Below, piece after piece: positions 12,687 through 24,269 of a stretch of 64,000 nt of DNA. The notes below the pieces were generated by a model. The model did not search any database. It was not told the origin of the DNA and saw nothing but the letters and a program-made list of their open reading frames with translations. Source of the stretch: Argentina anserina (lineage: Eukaryota; Streptophyta; Magnoliopsida; Rosales; Rosaceae); NCBI RefSeq assembly GCF_933775445.1, contig NC_065878.1, positions 10,365,395 to 10,429,394 of the forward strand, in the 5' to 3' direction. The translations under genes were made by a program, and so were the position numbers. Within the stretch, counting starts at the first letter, position 1; the number at the start of each line of letters is the position of its first letter.

Positions 12687-13337
12687 TAGGGTTGTAAGTA
12701 GGCTCGAGGGACTCGTGTTCGGCTTGTTTTTAGTCCGTTCGGCTCGAGCTCATACAGTTAAATGAGTCGAGTTTGAGCTTAATATTTAGCCCGACTTTAA
12801 AAATGAGCCGAGCTTGAACAATAAGTATTCAGCTCGCGAGCTAGCAAGGGCTTGTTAAAAGCCCGGCTCGTTTATTAATTAAGATTTACTTATTAATTTT
12901 TATAGTATATATAAAGTATAATTTTTATATGAGAAATATTATTAAAAAAATATAATATTAGTTCGAAAGAGCTTAAAAGTTTATTTCTAAAATAATTAAG
13001 ACTTTAAGTTTTATAACGAGTTTTATTTGTTATTTATAGTTTATTACAATTAAAAGAGATTTTGTGTGATGCAATGACATTAAATTTTGAATTTTCGTTT
13101 TAATTTTAAAATTTTAAAATTTTAATTTTCGTATGATTCAAGCTGGTTCGATTTGAGTTTGATTTCATCTAATAAAATGAGTCGGTCTGAGCCTAATTCG
13201 AGTTTTTTCAAGCCGAGCTGAGGTTGAACATGAAGCACAAAAATCATATTTTGGTCTGACTCAAGTTCGATCGAATGAAAACGAGTTAAACATGAATAAC
13301 TTAATATTCGACTCAGCTCGGCTCATTTACACCTCTA
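12687..13337. mobile_element. hAT-type miniature element (651 bp)
   Basis: The left end TAGGGTTGTAAGTAGGCTCG and the right end, read in reverse complement as TAGAGGTGTAAATGAGCCGA, form imperfect terminal inverted repeats. Flanks are ATATACTC (12679-12686) and ATATCCTC (13338-13345), an 8-bp target duplication with one mismatch, as expected for hAT. The interior is AT-rich with GCTCG-rich subterminal repeats and no coding capacity. It lies about 130 bp past the stop codon of the SNF2 gene and could contribute to its 3' region. Confidence 0.85.
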
Positions 13338-13753
13338 ATATCCTCTTGTATGAAAATGATCAAATGATCAAATTATGAACAAATGAACAATATCATGTTC
13401 TATATTTTGATCAGTTTCTAATCTTTGTATTAGTATCTTCAAATATTCAATGTTTTGATACTGAAAGGCTAATCTGCGGACGGATGACGCGTATAAATTG
13501 AGAAATGGTCCAAAATTTCAAATTAGAAAAATCAATATAGTATGCCCTATTTTTCATATACGTAGGTCAGCTGTATATATGAGGTTTTGTCAATTTCACC
13601 AGCTGCCGTAAAAGTCGGTTTTGCCCTCAATTCAAATGGCTTCAAAGTTTAAGCAACTGTTATCAGTGTTGTGTTTCAGAACCCGTTCCAGAGTTCCAAA
13701 CTAATGTTCCCAAACACTTGATTGGTCGGAAAAAACCAAAACCCACCGCCTGA

Positions 13754-15895
13754 ATGGCCACCAAACCCATTTCCCGGCGTCCAGCCGTATCCCTCCTCCG
13801 AGACCAATTCCTCAGACCCAACCGCACCTCCAAACCTCTCAACTCCTCCTCCCCTCCAAAACCCAACACCTCCAACCCCAACAAATCCCAAACCGCCCAA
13901 GCCATGGCGGACCTCATCAACACCACCCCATGGTCCACCCACCTCCAAACCTCCCTCTCTACCCTCTCCCCCTCCCTCTCCACCACCACCGTCTCCCAAA
14001 CCCTCCGCCGCATCAAAACCCCCTCCCAGGCCCTCCACTTCTTCAACTGGGCCCACTCCCTCGGCCACTCCCACTCCCCCCACTCCTACTTCACCCTCCT
14101 CCAAACCCTCGGCAATGCCCGCAACCTCAACGCCGCCAGAAACTTCCTCTTCTCCATCGAAAAACATTCATCCGGGAGAGTCAAGCTGGAGGACAGGTTC
14201 TTCAACACCTTGATCAGAAGCTACGGCGCCGCGGGGCTGTTCCAGGAGGCCGTCAATGTCTTTGACAAGATGAAGTCGATGGGGATCAGCGCCTCGGTTT
14301 TTACTTTTAACAGTTTGTTTTCTGTTTTGTTGAAGAGGGGGAGGACTGGTATGGTGAAGAGTTTGTATGATGAGATGCTTGGGATGTATGGAGTTGAGCC
14401 GGATACGCGTACGTTTAATGTTTTGATTAGGGGGTTCTGTATGAGCAAAATGCTTGATGAGGGGTTTTGGTTTTTTAAGGAAATGGAGAGGTTTGGGTGC
14501 GAGCCGGATGTCGTTACGTATAATACTCTGGTTGATGGGTTGTGTAGAGATGGGAAGGTGGATATTGCGAGGAATGTGGTGAAGGGGATGAGGAAGAGGA
14601 GTGGGGAGGTGTTGAAGCCGAGTGTTGTTACTTATACGACTTTGATTAGGGGGTATTGTGTGAGAGGAGAGGTTGATGAGGCTTTGGGGGTGTTGGAGGA
14701 GATGAATAGTCAAGGGTTGAAGGCGAATGAGATTACGTATAATACTTTGCTAAAAGGGCTGTGTGAAGCAAAGAAGCTGGATAAGATCAAGGCAATCATG
14801 GAGGGGACGATGAGGGGTGAGGGATTTAGTCCTGATACGTGTACGTTAAACACGCTGATGCATTCACATTGCAATGCAGGGAACTTAGAGGAAGCGTTTA
14901 AAGTATTCAGAATGATGTCAGAGTTAAAGGTCCCTCCGGATTCAGCTACATACAGTGTTTTGATACGCAGTTTGTGTCAGCAAAGAGATTATGCAAAAGC
15001 TGAGGAGTTGTTTGATGAGCTATGCAAGAAACAAATCTTGATTAGTGATCGTGGCTGTACGCCTATTGTTGCCTCATACAAACCTATCTTTGAGTACTTG
15101 TGTAGTAATGGGAGAACTAAGAAAGCAGAGGAAGTGTTTAGGCAGCTACTGAAAAGAGGAACACAAGATCCTCCATCCTTCCAGACTTTGATCATGGGCC
15201 ATTGTAGGGAAGGAACATTTGAAGCTGCCTACGAACTGTTAGTGTTGATGCTTAGAAGGGATTATGTGCCTGATGTCGACATTTATGATTCCTTAATTAA
15301 TGGTTTCTTGGAGAACGGTAAGCCCCTGCTTGCACAACAGACTCTAGAGAAGATGCTGAAGAGCTCTTATCTACCCAAAACGTCTACTTTCCATTCTATA
15401 CTGGCAGCTCTTCTAGAAAAGCATTGTGCCCGTGAATCGGCAAGCCTTTTTATTTTAATGTTGGAGGAAAACATCAGACCAAATATTAATATCTCAACAG
15501 ATCTTATAAGGCTACTATTCAGTGAGGGATTGCAAGAAAAAGCATTTAAGATTGCAGGGATGCTGCATGATAACGGATACTCAATTAAATTGGAAGAAGT
15601 GGTCGAGTTCCTTTGCCAGAGCAGAAAGCTATTAGAGGCATGTGAGATGTTGCAATTTTGTCTGCGGAAGCGAGAAAAAGTCAGTATTGACATTCTCAAC
15701 CAAGTTATATTAGGACTGTGTGAAATCAATAAGCTTCGAGAAGCATTTGGCTTGTACTATGAACTGATCGAGACTGGTGACCGTCAGCAGTTGCCGTGCA
15801 TACATCAGTTAAAATCTTCCCTAGAGGTTGCAGGTAGAACAGTTGAAGCTGACTTTGTCTCTAAAAGAATGCCAAAAATATCAGCTGGTCGATAA
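13754..15895 (+). CDS. P-class pentatricopeptide repeat protein (At1g02060-like), intronless
   Basis: A single open frame of 713 residues. The first 50 residues are rich in Ser, Pro, Thr and Arg with few acidic residues, consistent with an organelle transit peptide; a second in-frame Met (MADLIN) occurs at residue 51. From about residue 145 to 690 it is built of 35-residue PPR units, for example FNTLIRSYGAAGLFQEAVNV, VTYNTLVDGLCRDGKVDIAR, VTYTTLIRGYCVRGEVDEAL and ITYNTLLKGLCEAKKLDKI. No E, DYW or SMR tail follows, so it is P-class, a group that binds organelle RNA and affects its stability, splicing or translation. Length and N-terminus fit the Arabidopsis protein At1g02060 (about 710 aa, annotated chloroplastic). 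The specific RNA target cannot be read from the sequence. The first 400 nt are strikingly C-rich compared with the rest. Confidence 0.95.
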   Translation: MATKPISRRPAVSLLRDQFLRPNRTSKPLNSSSPPKPNTSNPNKSQTAQAMADLINTTPWSTHLQTSLSTLSPSLSTTTVSQTLRRIKTPSQALHFFNWAHSLGHSHSPHSYFTLLQTLGNARNLNAARNFLFSIEKHSSGRVKLEDRFFNTLIRSYGAAGLFQEAVNVFDKMKSMGISASVFTFNSLFSVLLKRGRTGMVKSLYDEMLGMYGVEPDTRTFNVLIRGFCMSKMLDEGFWFFKEMERFGCEPDVVTYNTLVDGLCRDGKVDIARNVVKGMRKRSGEVLKPSVVTYTTLIRGYCVRGEVDEALGVLEEMNSQGLKANEITYNTLLKGLCEAKKLDKIKAIMEGTMRGEGFSPDTCTLNTLMHSHCNAGNLEEAFKVFRMMSELKVPPDSATYSVLIRSLCQQRDYAKAEELFDELCKKQILISDRGCTPIVASYKPIFEYLCSNGRTKKAEEVFRQLLKRGTQDPPSFQTLIMGHCREGTFEAAYELLVLMLRRDYVPDVDIYDSLINGFLENGKPLLAQQTLEKMLKSSYLPKTSTFHSILAALLEKHCARESASLFILMLEENIRPNINISTDLIRLLFSEGLQEKAFKIAGMLHDNGYSIKLEEVVEFLCQSRKLLEACEMLQFCLRKREKVSIDILNQVILGLCEINKLREAFGLYYELIETGDRQQLPCIHQLKSSLEVAGRTVEADFVSKRMPKISAGR

Positions 15896-16610
15896 ATCTG
15901 GGAAGTCAAGGCCTCAACTATATGTCTGTAAGTCTTTTTTATAATTATCACCCCTTTGTGCAGGAGTCACATGCATTCTTCCAAGTCCTCTACTTCCTAT
16001 GCACTTTTGTAAAAACTAAAAACTAGTCATTGTCTTCATAGGAGGCACACAGAATTATGCAGAATAACTTAAATGTGTTTCTGTATTTAACTGGAAATAG
16101 CTCAACTGAGTCAAATATATATGGATCCCAGAGAGAATTAATTTAGTGCTGTAAACTACTGAACTATGCATGGAATATTGTTTGAATTTGATCCTCTATG
16201 GAGACTATTCAGTTGGACCTGTTGAGCAATTTTCAAGGACTCCAATTGATTTGGTTGACCTCTATGGTGTTTTTAACGTTAGTCTTGTATGAGCGACTGC
16301 CAATGCTATTGTCAAAGTATTAAAATAGATCTGGCGTTTATGCTGGAATGTCATTTTTTAAGTTGTTAAATATTTGCGGTATATAGGTTTCAGAACTATG
16401 CATTGATTGTTTTCTTTTTCTCTGAATTAAGAACTGTATTGTGGTTAGGTTATGGTATTTGTGCATGTAATGTTATAGCACTGAAAAACAATAGTGAAGG
16501 ATTTCTGTGTGGTGTTCTCAACATCATGAACTAATCCATTATGAATAACTGTGTTCTTCCCTTTCGTAGTCTTTAAAATCAATAAAATGTATCCTATTTT
16601 GTGGTATGCA
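15896..16610. other. Spacer between PPR gene and PKS relic
   Basis: Presumably contains the PPR gene 3' UTR. No open frame or repeat of note was recognised. Confidence 0.5.
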
Positions 16611-16614
16611 GAAG

Positions 16615-17095
16615 ATCATGATGAACAGACTGTTGGTGTACTTCTCAACATAGGGACTGGGCCATCAGAGTTGTCTGAACAGCTCATCACGTCAAGATGA
16701 AATTTCGGACACGCAATGTGATCGATGGAAGGCTCTCCGAAGAAGGCATCAACCTCAAGCTGGGAAGGGACCTTCCTCAGAAGATTGGTGAGAACAATGA
16801 AGTGTTTTGCAAGAAACTCATGGCAAAAGCTAGTCTCAAGGACTTCAATGAGTTGTTCTGGGCTGTTCATCCTGGGAGGGCCTGCCATCCTTAACAAGCT
16901 AGAGGGGACACTGAAGCTCACTAGTGACAAGCTTGAGTGCAACACACAGGCCCTGATGGACTATGGCAATGTGAGCAGCAACACCATTTTCTATGTGATG
17001 GAGAAGATGAGAGAGGAGCTGAGGAAGAAAGAAGGGATGGAGGGAAGAATGGTGACTTGCATTGGCTTTTGGACCTGGGATTACATTTGAATGCA
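16615..17095 (+). pseudogene. LAP6/PKSA-like type III polyketide synthase relic
   Basis: Translation in shifting plus frames gives the C-terminal third of an anther-type chalcone synthase-like enzyme: NVIDGRLSEEGINLKLGRDL, then FCKKLMAKASLKDFNELFWA, VHPG, GGPAILNKLEGTLKLTSDKL, QALMDYGNVSSNTIFYVMEK and LAFGPGITFE. The catalytic His (VHPG) and Asn (GNVSSN) of the type III PKS triad are recognisable, but the Cys-bearing N-terminal part is absent. An extra G in the HPGG codons (about 16872-16876) shifts the frame. A second shift lies near 17040, and the Gly codon after E-W is TGA. In Arabidopsis the pollen-wall enzyme LAP6 (At1g02050) is next to the PPR gene At1g02060, so this is best read as the positional LAP6 copy, now dead. 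The family makes hydroxyalkyl-pyrone precursors of sporopollenin in the tapetum; a working copy should exist elsewhere in the genome. Confidence 0.85.
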
Positions 17096-17310
17096 TTCTA
17101 CTTTGCAGCTTGTGATCTTTTAAATGAAGAGTACTATATTGCTACATATAAGTTTGTTTCAGACACATTTCAATATATAGAATGATTGAATCTTTTAACC
17201 TTTAGTTTTTGGGCTAATGGTGAAAGAGATGTAGCTCAAGGATCATTTACCACTGGTTAAAACTTGGTGACGTTGGCTTCAATTGGAGAAGCCTTCAAGT
17301 GAGTCATAAG

Positions 17311-18201
17311 CAGTGTTCTAAATATCGGGATATATCGGCGATACTCATCATCAGAGGCCACCCTCATCTCTAGAAACCGACAGGATAAATGTCATATCGC
17401 CTCAATATATTGGTCAACTCAAAATATCGGGTCAACAAGCGATATATCGGGTCAAACCGAGTTTGACCCGATATTTCGTGGATTTTTTTTTCGGTGACTT
17501 TTTTTTTAAGGAGACGATATCGTTTTGAGGAATTTCAACTCAAATAGGAGCACATTTCAACACAACCACAAGCTCATCCGAGTGTGAGAGAAATTGGAGC
17601 ACATTTCAAGGGATACACACAAAGAAGAGGAATATGCTAGATACCGCAAGGATGAGCAAGTTGGTATATGTTCAATTCAATGCCAAAATCATCAACAAAA
17701 ACCGAAGGAAGGATAAGGGAAAGGAGGTACTACTTGCCAAAGAAGCTAGGGAAGCACAAGAATGGCTTGTTGAAGGTAATGTCATTGAAGATTTAACAAT
17801 AGATGAACAAGTATTCGAAGTGAGTAGTGAGATACCACCCTTAAGGGAAATCCGAGAGGTAAGAGAGTTTTATGAAGATGATTTTATCTCGGAAGATGAG
17901 GATGAAGATAATAGAGAAGATGAGTTTGACTTTGATTCCGATGATGAGAGAGTTTATAATGCATGAATGCATAATCAATATCTCAATCTATCTTTTGTGC
18001 ACCTATTTTTGTTCAATTAGTACTTAGTAGTTAATATTATTTGGTATATTTTGAAGTATATGTTTATAAATATATTAAATTTAAATTAACAATTAACAAA
18101 AACGATAAATCCGATATAATCCGATATATCTCGATATATCCCCGTTATATCCTTATTTTACAAAACTGATACGATACCGATAACCGTTATTTAGACCATT
18201 G
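17311..18201. mobile_element. Non-autonomous hAT element, family B (891 bp)
   Basis: Perfect 8-bp target duplication GTCATAAG flanks the element (17303-17310 and 18202-18209). The ends are CAGTGTTCTAAATATCGG and, in reverse complement, CAATGGTCTAAATAACGG, imperfect terminal inverted repeats with the hAT-typical CA-N-TG start. Subterminal regions are full of CGATATATC-like repeats. Only a transposase tail remains inside. Confidence 0.9.
17634..17966 (+). pseudogene. hAT transposase C-terminal tail
   Basis: A 110-residue open stretch with ARMSKLVYVQFNAKIINKNR and then EAREAQEWLVEG resembles the extreme C-terminus of plant hAT transposases, downstream of the dimerisation motif. The last 40 residues are very acidic (SEDEDEDNREDE). 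The BED finger, catalytic core and most of the dimerisation domain are missing, so it is a remnant carried by an internally deleted element. Confidence 0.65.
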
Positions 18202-18786
18202 GTCATAAGTCGAGTATCGTACTATAGAGTATAGTAGTAGTAAACTAGTAATAGTAGGGAAAGATACCGATCTTTGTCGAGATCGTGTACGAGAATTGGT
18301 TGTTACAAAAGGAGAAGAACTCTCTTCCTTTCCTCTGACGAGAAGAGGAGGAGAATCAAATTCATGGTCTCATAGATCTTTTCTTGTATTGCAATACTTA
18401 TATGCCTCAAATGATTTTATGAGGTTATTTTTATTTAATCTTTTGAAAAGAGAGGCTTTGCTTGGGTTGGATTAGAAGGGATTGAGGATGGTTAGCATCT
18501 TTTCAGTACACCTTAATTCCGGATTGATCTTTTCTATCGGGTCAGGGTGTTACAACCAAGACCAGAGAATGAGTGATAAATCATTTCATCTTTTTTTTTT
18601 GCATTATTTTTTGGGATGGAGAGTGATTTTTTTTTTGTAAGAAATAAAGTTTAGAAATTGTTTTCAAACTTATACATGTTTAATAATTCTATAAATCTAG
18701 AGATTTTGTTTATGTCTCTTCCCACTTTCTCTATTATAGAGGACGGTTTAGAAGAGTTAAGGATAATTTATTACTGTGGTTTAAAC

Positions 18787-19597
18787 TAGGGGTGGCAATG
18801 GTATATAAAACCATCCCAACCAATTCGTATACCAACCGTACTAAATATGTTGGTATACCAAATACTTGGTACATGGTATATGGTACAGTATACCGTACCA
18901 ACATTAAAAATATCGTAGGTATGTGGTATAGATTTTCCGTATACCATGGTATATCGTACCTACTAACTTATATTATATTAAATTATTTAATTAAAAATAT
19001 ATATATCTTTAAATTTCAACCGTAGATTTATTGAAAAATAAATCCAAACCGTATAAATATACTAACATTAATCTCATCTCTATGAGTTTATTTCTCAAGT
19101 ACACTATTTTTCTCGTCTTCAATTTCTATATTTAATTATGAATGAATCGATTCAATCGAATTCCCAAGTACAAATACTTAGACCTATTAGTAGCACCGTC
19201 ACTGCTTACAACATGTCAACATATATCGCATTTAAACCTATCATTTATGTTTTCAATTATTTTGGGAATTCATAAGTACTTTAACAGCTTGACTATTTGG
19301 ACTTTGCCTTTCTATTTATGACTTTGTATTTGATAATTTGGTTGAAGTTATATAAGACTTTGGAATTCTATTGCTATTTCACTTATTTGTTATTACTTAC
19401 TTGGATTGGGCCTTTAAATTTTTAGGCCTTAAATATGTTGGTACAAGCCTATTACCAACCGAGTATCAACCGTACCACTTAATTGGTATACCAACGTTAT
19501 TGGTTGGTATAAATTGTGGATTTTTCATACCAAATATATATTAATTGGTATATGATATTGGAAAATTAAGACTGATATATCAACCAATTCAGCCTTA
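18787..19597. mobile_element. hAT-type miniature element (811 bp)
   Basis: Perfect palindromic 8-bp target duplication GTTTAAAC (18779-18786 and 19598-19605). The left end is TAGGGGTGGCAATGG; the right end in reverse complement is TAAGGCTGAATTGG, a diverged inverted repeat. Subterminal regions are packed with GGTATACC-like motifs. There is no credible coding region. Confidence 0.8.
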
Positions 19598-19867
19598 GTT
19601 TAAACTTTGATGTTGCCTTCGATTGGAAAAGCTTCAAGTGAGTCGCAAGTCAAGTCATCATACTATACTTATTGGGCCAGACGTCGGGTCAAGTACCCGA
19701 ACCCTAAAAATTTCCACTTTCGATTCATTTCGATTGAATTCAATTCAATCCAATTCAATTCAATTCATTCTCAGTTTCCATCCAGGTTAATCCGAGATCT
19801 CTAATTTCTGTACTTGAATAGCTTAACCCTCTGATTTCTCATATTTGACATTGAAGCTAAACCCCCC

Positions 19868-22800
19868 ATGATTCCGTGTTTCGCAGGCACTCCGTGTATG
19901 ATGCAAGATAGAAGCGCCACGCCCACCGAAACGACGCCGTTGGTGGTAATCTTTCATTCCTCCTATTCTATTATTCTCATTCTTGCATTTTACTTCTTAG
20001 AAGTCCAGGTTTATCTTTCGGTGCCATGAATATATTGATTGGAAGTTGTTGGTGTTGGATTGAGTTTAGCTTTTGATTATGTGATCATCAAGCTACTTAC
20101 TACAAGCAGAAAGAACACGATTTCGATAGGAACTTCCCTATTTTTAAGGTTGATTTGTTTGACAGTTGCATTGGTTAATATTTGTGAATTGTGCTGCTGT
20201 ACTTTTTATTGTACTTGTTCTTTTTTAAGTTGAATTGTTGATAAAAGAAAAGTGGCGAAAGTAATCGTGGGTTTGTTATCTGCAATATCTTAAATGATGA
20301 TGAGATGACTATTGTTGTGTTTGGAAGTTTTTGTAACAGCTCCTGTTTTTTTTTACAGGCTCAGAATGACCATTTAAGAAATGATGGGCTTATCCCTCAA
20401 CTATTTACCTCTGTACCAGTTTTCAATGAAGCTGCGTCTTATCTTTCTCAGACAACTTCATTATTTACACAGTGTTTCACTGATCATTCTGGTAATCTTC
20501 CTCGCTCAATGTTGTTGCTTCTTACTCTATCCAGCTTTAAGAGATTCATATGCTCCCACTGTTGGGGTAATCGGTTATCAAATTTGTTATTAACTTATTT
20601 GTGTATGAATATGGAAAAAATTATGCATGCACTAGTAATGTTTTCCTCTCTAGGTGGTGTCTTGTTCTTTTTTTAAAAAAAATTTTCCCAACGTACGTCC
20701 ATAGTTTTACTAGTATTGAGAACGCTTGATGTTTGGGCATCAATATCATAAACTAAATCCTAAATACTTTGAATTTAATGTGTTCTTTGTGGAGAATCAT
20801 GCTAGAAGTAAATGCAGATAAGACAGGGGACTAGCTCCTCCACATAGTTATCCCTGTACATTATAAGAAGCTTCCTTGAAAAGTCCTTTATCACTATCAC
20901 AATTTCATGTTTAATGAGTGCAAGCACACATATTTACTGAAGCATTTATCTATTTTCTTTTTATCGTCTCCATCTGTTCTTTAAACCTTTAGTCTCATCT
21001 ATGATATGGCAGTGCCCCAAATATAAAATAAGCTTTTTCAAAACCTTCTTATTGGTTTGCTTCTAATTTTTACACATTCATATTTTATTAAAATCAAATT
21101 TGTAATCGACTCTACATGCCTCTTTTATTCAATTATTGCAGGCAATAGAATCTTATGTTGATTTAATTAAATGTTCTGCTATGTTTCAGTGGAACCTTCA
21201 TCTAGAGATTTTGGGGATTCCAATGTAAATGCTCAAGAACTGGTGACCTTCTCATCTGGAGAAAGTAGGGGCTCTCTTGCTACATCTAGTGATCATGCGT
21301 CTTCAAGTGTGAGTTCGTCATCTGCAGAGTCATCTCATACTGCAACCAATGCTCCCTCAAATCTTGATGGAGCAGTGAAATGCTCTCCCGAAAATTCATC
21401 TCAAACTTCTACTGCGATCATAGAATCTAATCGCGGCCAAAATGGCATCTCTATCTTCCAAGGGTATACTTCAGAATGCTACTTAACAGTTTTTTTCCTG
21501 GAGCAATCCTCTTAAAATCTATGTTATTTAAGTCTCCAATGGAAATCTGTTAACTGTCAGCCCAAAGCTTTTATATGGTAACCACATAAATAAATAAAAT
21601 GTATTAGTAAAATTAGAAGGCTGTGACCTGAAAAATCTTCGGCCGATGCTATAACTTTTACCACACAAGATACTGAGAGTAAATATGAGGATGGCTGATT
21701 TTTTCTTGCTTTTGAGTTGCTAGACTGTTAGTTTGGAAAGACTGGGATAATTGAATTTAAGACAGTTTTAATGTCACTATTTGAAGCATGTTTTTTATGG
21801 TTGTCTGAAATATGAGTATCAACAGAGGATAAGAGATATATGTTTTGGATTTTATATTGGTGTTTATAGATAAGAGTGGCAATATAGAGAAGTATATATG
21901 TCATTTTCTAAAGCATTATCTATGGTTGCTGTTTAAAGTATGAGTATCAACAGAAGAATTTAGAGAAGATAAGTCTATAGCATCAATGCTTTCCAGAAGT
22001 TCACAGCCCTAGAAACCGTGAAAAGGTGATGGATACATGTGCTGCTACCACTAGTCATGTCGAAGTCCAACAAATTTGAAATTCCTCTGCTGTATTCTTG
22101 GCTGTAATGCTATCCAACTGAAGTTGTCCTCGTAAAATGTTGAAATATGAGTCGGAGGATGCAACAGTAGTGTGTGGGGATGTCAGTGGGCCCCAGACTG
22201 AACCTGTATAATATATTTGCAATTTTTTGCATGCGACATTCAGACTTTCACCTTGATGAACATGTTCTCTTTCAGTCTCATTGATCGGGTGCGAAAAACT
22301 GTCCGTGGGTCTGCAGATGATATAGGATGGCTACAGCGTGATCCGACTATGCCTTCTGTTGAAGACGGAACTGAAAGATTCAAGGAAATTCTTGGGGATA
22401 TCAGGTATAATTCTCTGTTCTTCTGTGCATATAGCTTCTTCTCGTGTCAATGCTAATACGGGGTGAGATGTTTCTTCTGCTGATAGGCATGGTGTTCACA
22501 GATTGCCAAACTCAATGGTTTGTTTGTTGGTTCCAGGTATATTTTCATTTAAGCAAAACATAATTCTCATTATACTTGAGTCAGGGAATTACATTGCCCA
22601 CCTTTCTCCCTTCTCTGATTGGCTTATATGATGCTAGTAGTGGGTTTAAGCAGCCCTTTGCGAGATTTAAACTGTGCCCATTCTTTTTATGTTCCTATAT
22701 ATTGTGCCTGGAATAATTGGGCTTCTGTGATTGGAATCTTGTGTATCTTTTGTTATTAATGTGCATAAGATTTTGGCTAGAGCTATGGGCTTATGAAGTT

Positions 22801-24269
22801 TGTTTACTTTTGTAATCAATAGGTCTTTTCAGCAACCACGGACCACTATATTTTGTAAATACAAAAATGAGTTTGTCAAAGATTGGACTGGCTTGTCATA
22901 TAGCCAAAATTCATAGTGAGGTATGTGCTATTATTTTTATTTTAATAATGAAAATAACGCATTGTTGATCCAAGTTACAGACTATAGTTTAAATAATAAT
23001 CACTTGTTAGGCTTCGGTTGAGAAAAATGCTCGAGAGATAAAAGAATACATTGAGGAATTCTATTGGGGTTCGAAAAAGCGTGTGTTAGTTCTTGGACAT
23101 AGCAAAGGGGGAATAGATGCAGCTGCTGCTATGTCATTGTATTGGCCTGATTTGAAAGATAAAGTTGCTGGATTGGTGTTGGCCCAAAGTCCATATGGGG
23201 GTAGCCCAATAGCTACAGATATATTGCGAGAGGGACAGCTTGGTGATTATGTAAACTTACGGAAGCTAATGGAGTTTCTGATCTGCCAAGTAATTAAGGT
23301 ATGATGAGACTTGAGAGTGTGTGCATGTGCATGTGCATATGTGGGTGTGGAACTGTGCAGTAAAAAAAAGAAAAAAATTCACTGGCCATATGAGTTGAGT
23401 ATTCTTCTCCTTGTAAAATCCTTTTCTATCTGTCCATATTGTAGGTGACTTATATGTAGTTTATGCTATTCGTATAGATAATAGCTGAGATGTTTGGATT
23501 TATATAAAGTCCCATCAAAGTCGGAAGTTTTCAAAAAGTTGGCCGAGTAGTACAACTAGAACAGAGTGCTTACCTCACCATTTGTTGATGACAATCTTAT
23601 TACTCCCTTGCATGATTCTAATTTTAACATGTTGCAACACCCAAGGAAGTACTATTATATGCACTCATGATTATCTTTTCTTTCTCTGTCTTTTTCATGG
23701 TGTTATGTAATTATGTTATTATTAATTCTTTCAATTCTCTATTATTGTATAAATCTATTAATAGTGTGTCATCTTATTCTATGAAGGGCGATTTGCAAGC
23801 TCTGGAAGACTTAACTTATGACAGAAGAAGAGAATTTCTGAAGAAACATCCATTACCAAAGGATCTCCCGGTTGTTTCATATCACACTGAAGCTGCCATT
23901 TCTCCAGCTGTTTTAGCTACATTATCACGGGTAGCACATGCTGAACTACCTATGGTTGCTTCCGCAGGCCAACCAGCAAAACTCCCAGTAGTGATACCTC
24001 TTGGTGCAGCTATGGCTGCCTGTGCCCAGCTTCTGCAGGTCAGATATGGCAAGAAGAGTGATGGACTTGTCACATGCTGTGATGCTGAAGTTCCGGGATC
24101 CATTGTTGTCCGTCCCGAACGTAAATTGGACCATGCCTGGATGGTTTATTCATCAAAGGAAGATGACCCTTCAGAAGCCGATGCTTCTCAAGTGTGTGAA
24201 GCTCTTCTGATGTTGCTTGTAGAAGCTGAGCAAAATAAGAGAAATGACCATGCAACGAAAGATGATTGA
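19868..24269 (+). CDS. Alpha/beta-hydrolase superfamily protein (At2g44970-like)
   Basis: Eight exons join into 1533 nt (510 aa): 19868-19945, 20359-20491, 21190-21463, 22276-22404, 22487-22536, 22823-22920, 23011-23298, 23787-24269. The N-terminal 160 residues are Ser-rich and probably disordered. Then follow LIDRVRKTVRGSADDIGWLQ, the oxyanion-side HGVHRLPNSMVCLLVPGLFS, and RVLVLGHSKGGIDAAAAMS, whose G-H-S-K-G is the nucleophile elbow (GxSxG) of a serine hydrolase. A conserved AQSPYGGSPIATDILREGQL block and a C-terminal region with possible catalytic Asp/His candidates (LDHAWMV) complete the fold. No signal peptide or transmembrane segment is evident. The substrate is unknown for this plant family, so only lipase/esterase-like chemistry can be proposed. 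The start rests on the first ATG that splices in frame; the first exon is the least certain part. Confidence 0.85.

Larger units (their letters stand above)
17250..19690. repeat. Old direct duplication interrupted by two transposons
   Basis: The sequence around 17250-17310, continuing at 18210-18230 after the family B element, resembles 18763-18786 continuing at 19606-19665 after the next element. Shared blocks include GGTTTAAACTTTGATGTTG (second copy) against GGTTAAAACTTGGTGACGTTG, then TTGGAGAAGCCTTCAAGTGA against TTGGAAAAGCTTCAAGTGA, then CATACTATA against CGTACTATA. Each copy was later hit by a different hAT element. Confidence 0.6.

Noticed and set aside
13676..14265. Long antisense and alternative-frame ORFs over the start of the PPR gene
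   Set aside because: They are by-products of the C-rich codon bias of the PPR 5' end; only the 713-codon frame shows a protein family.
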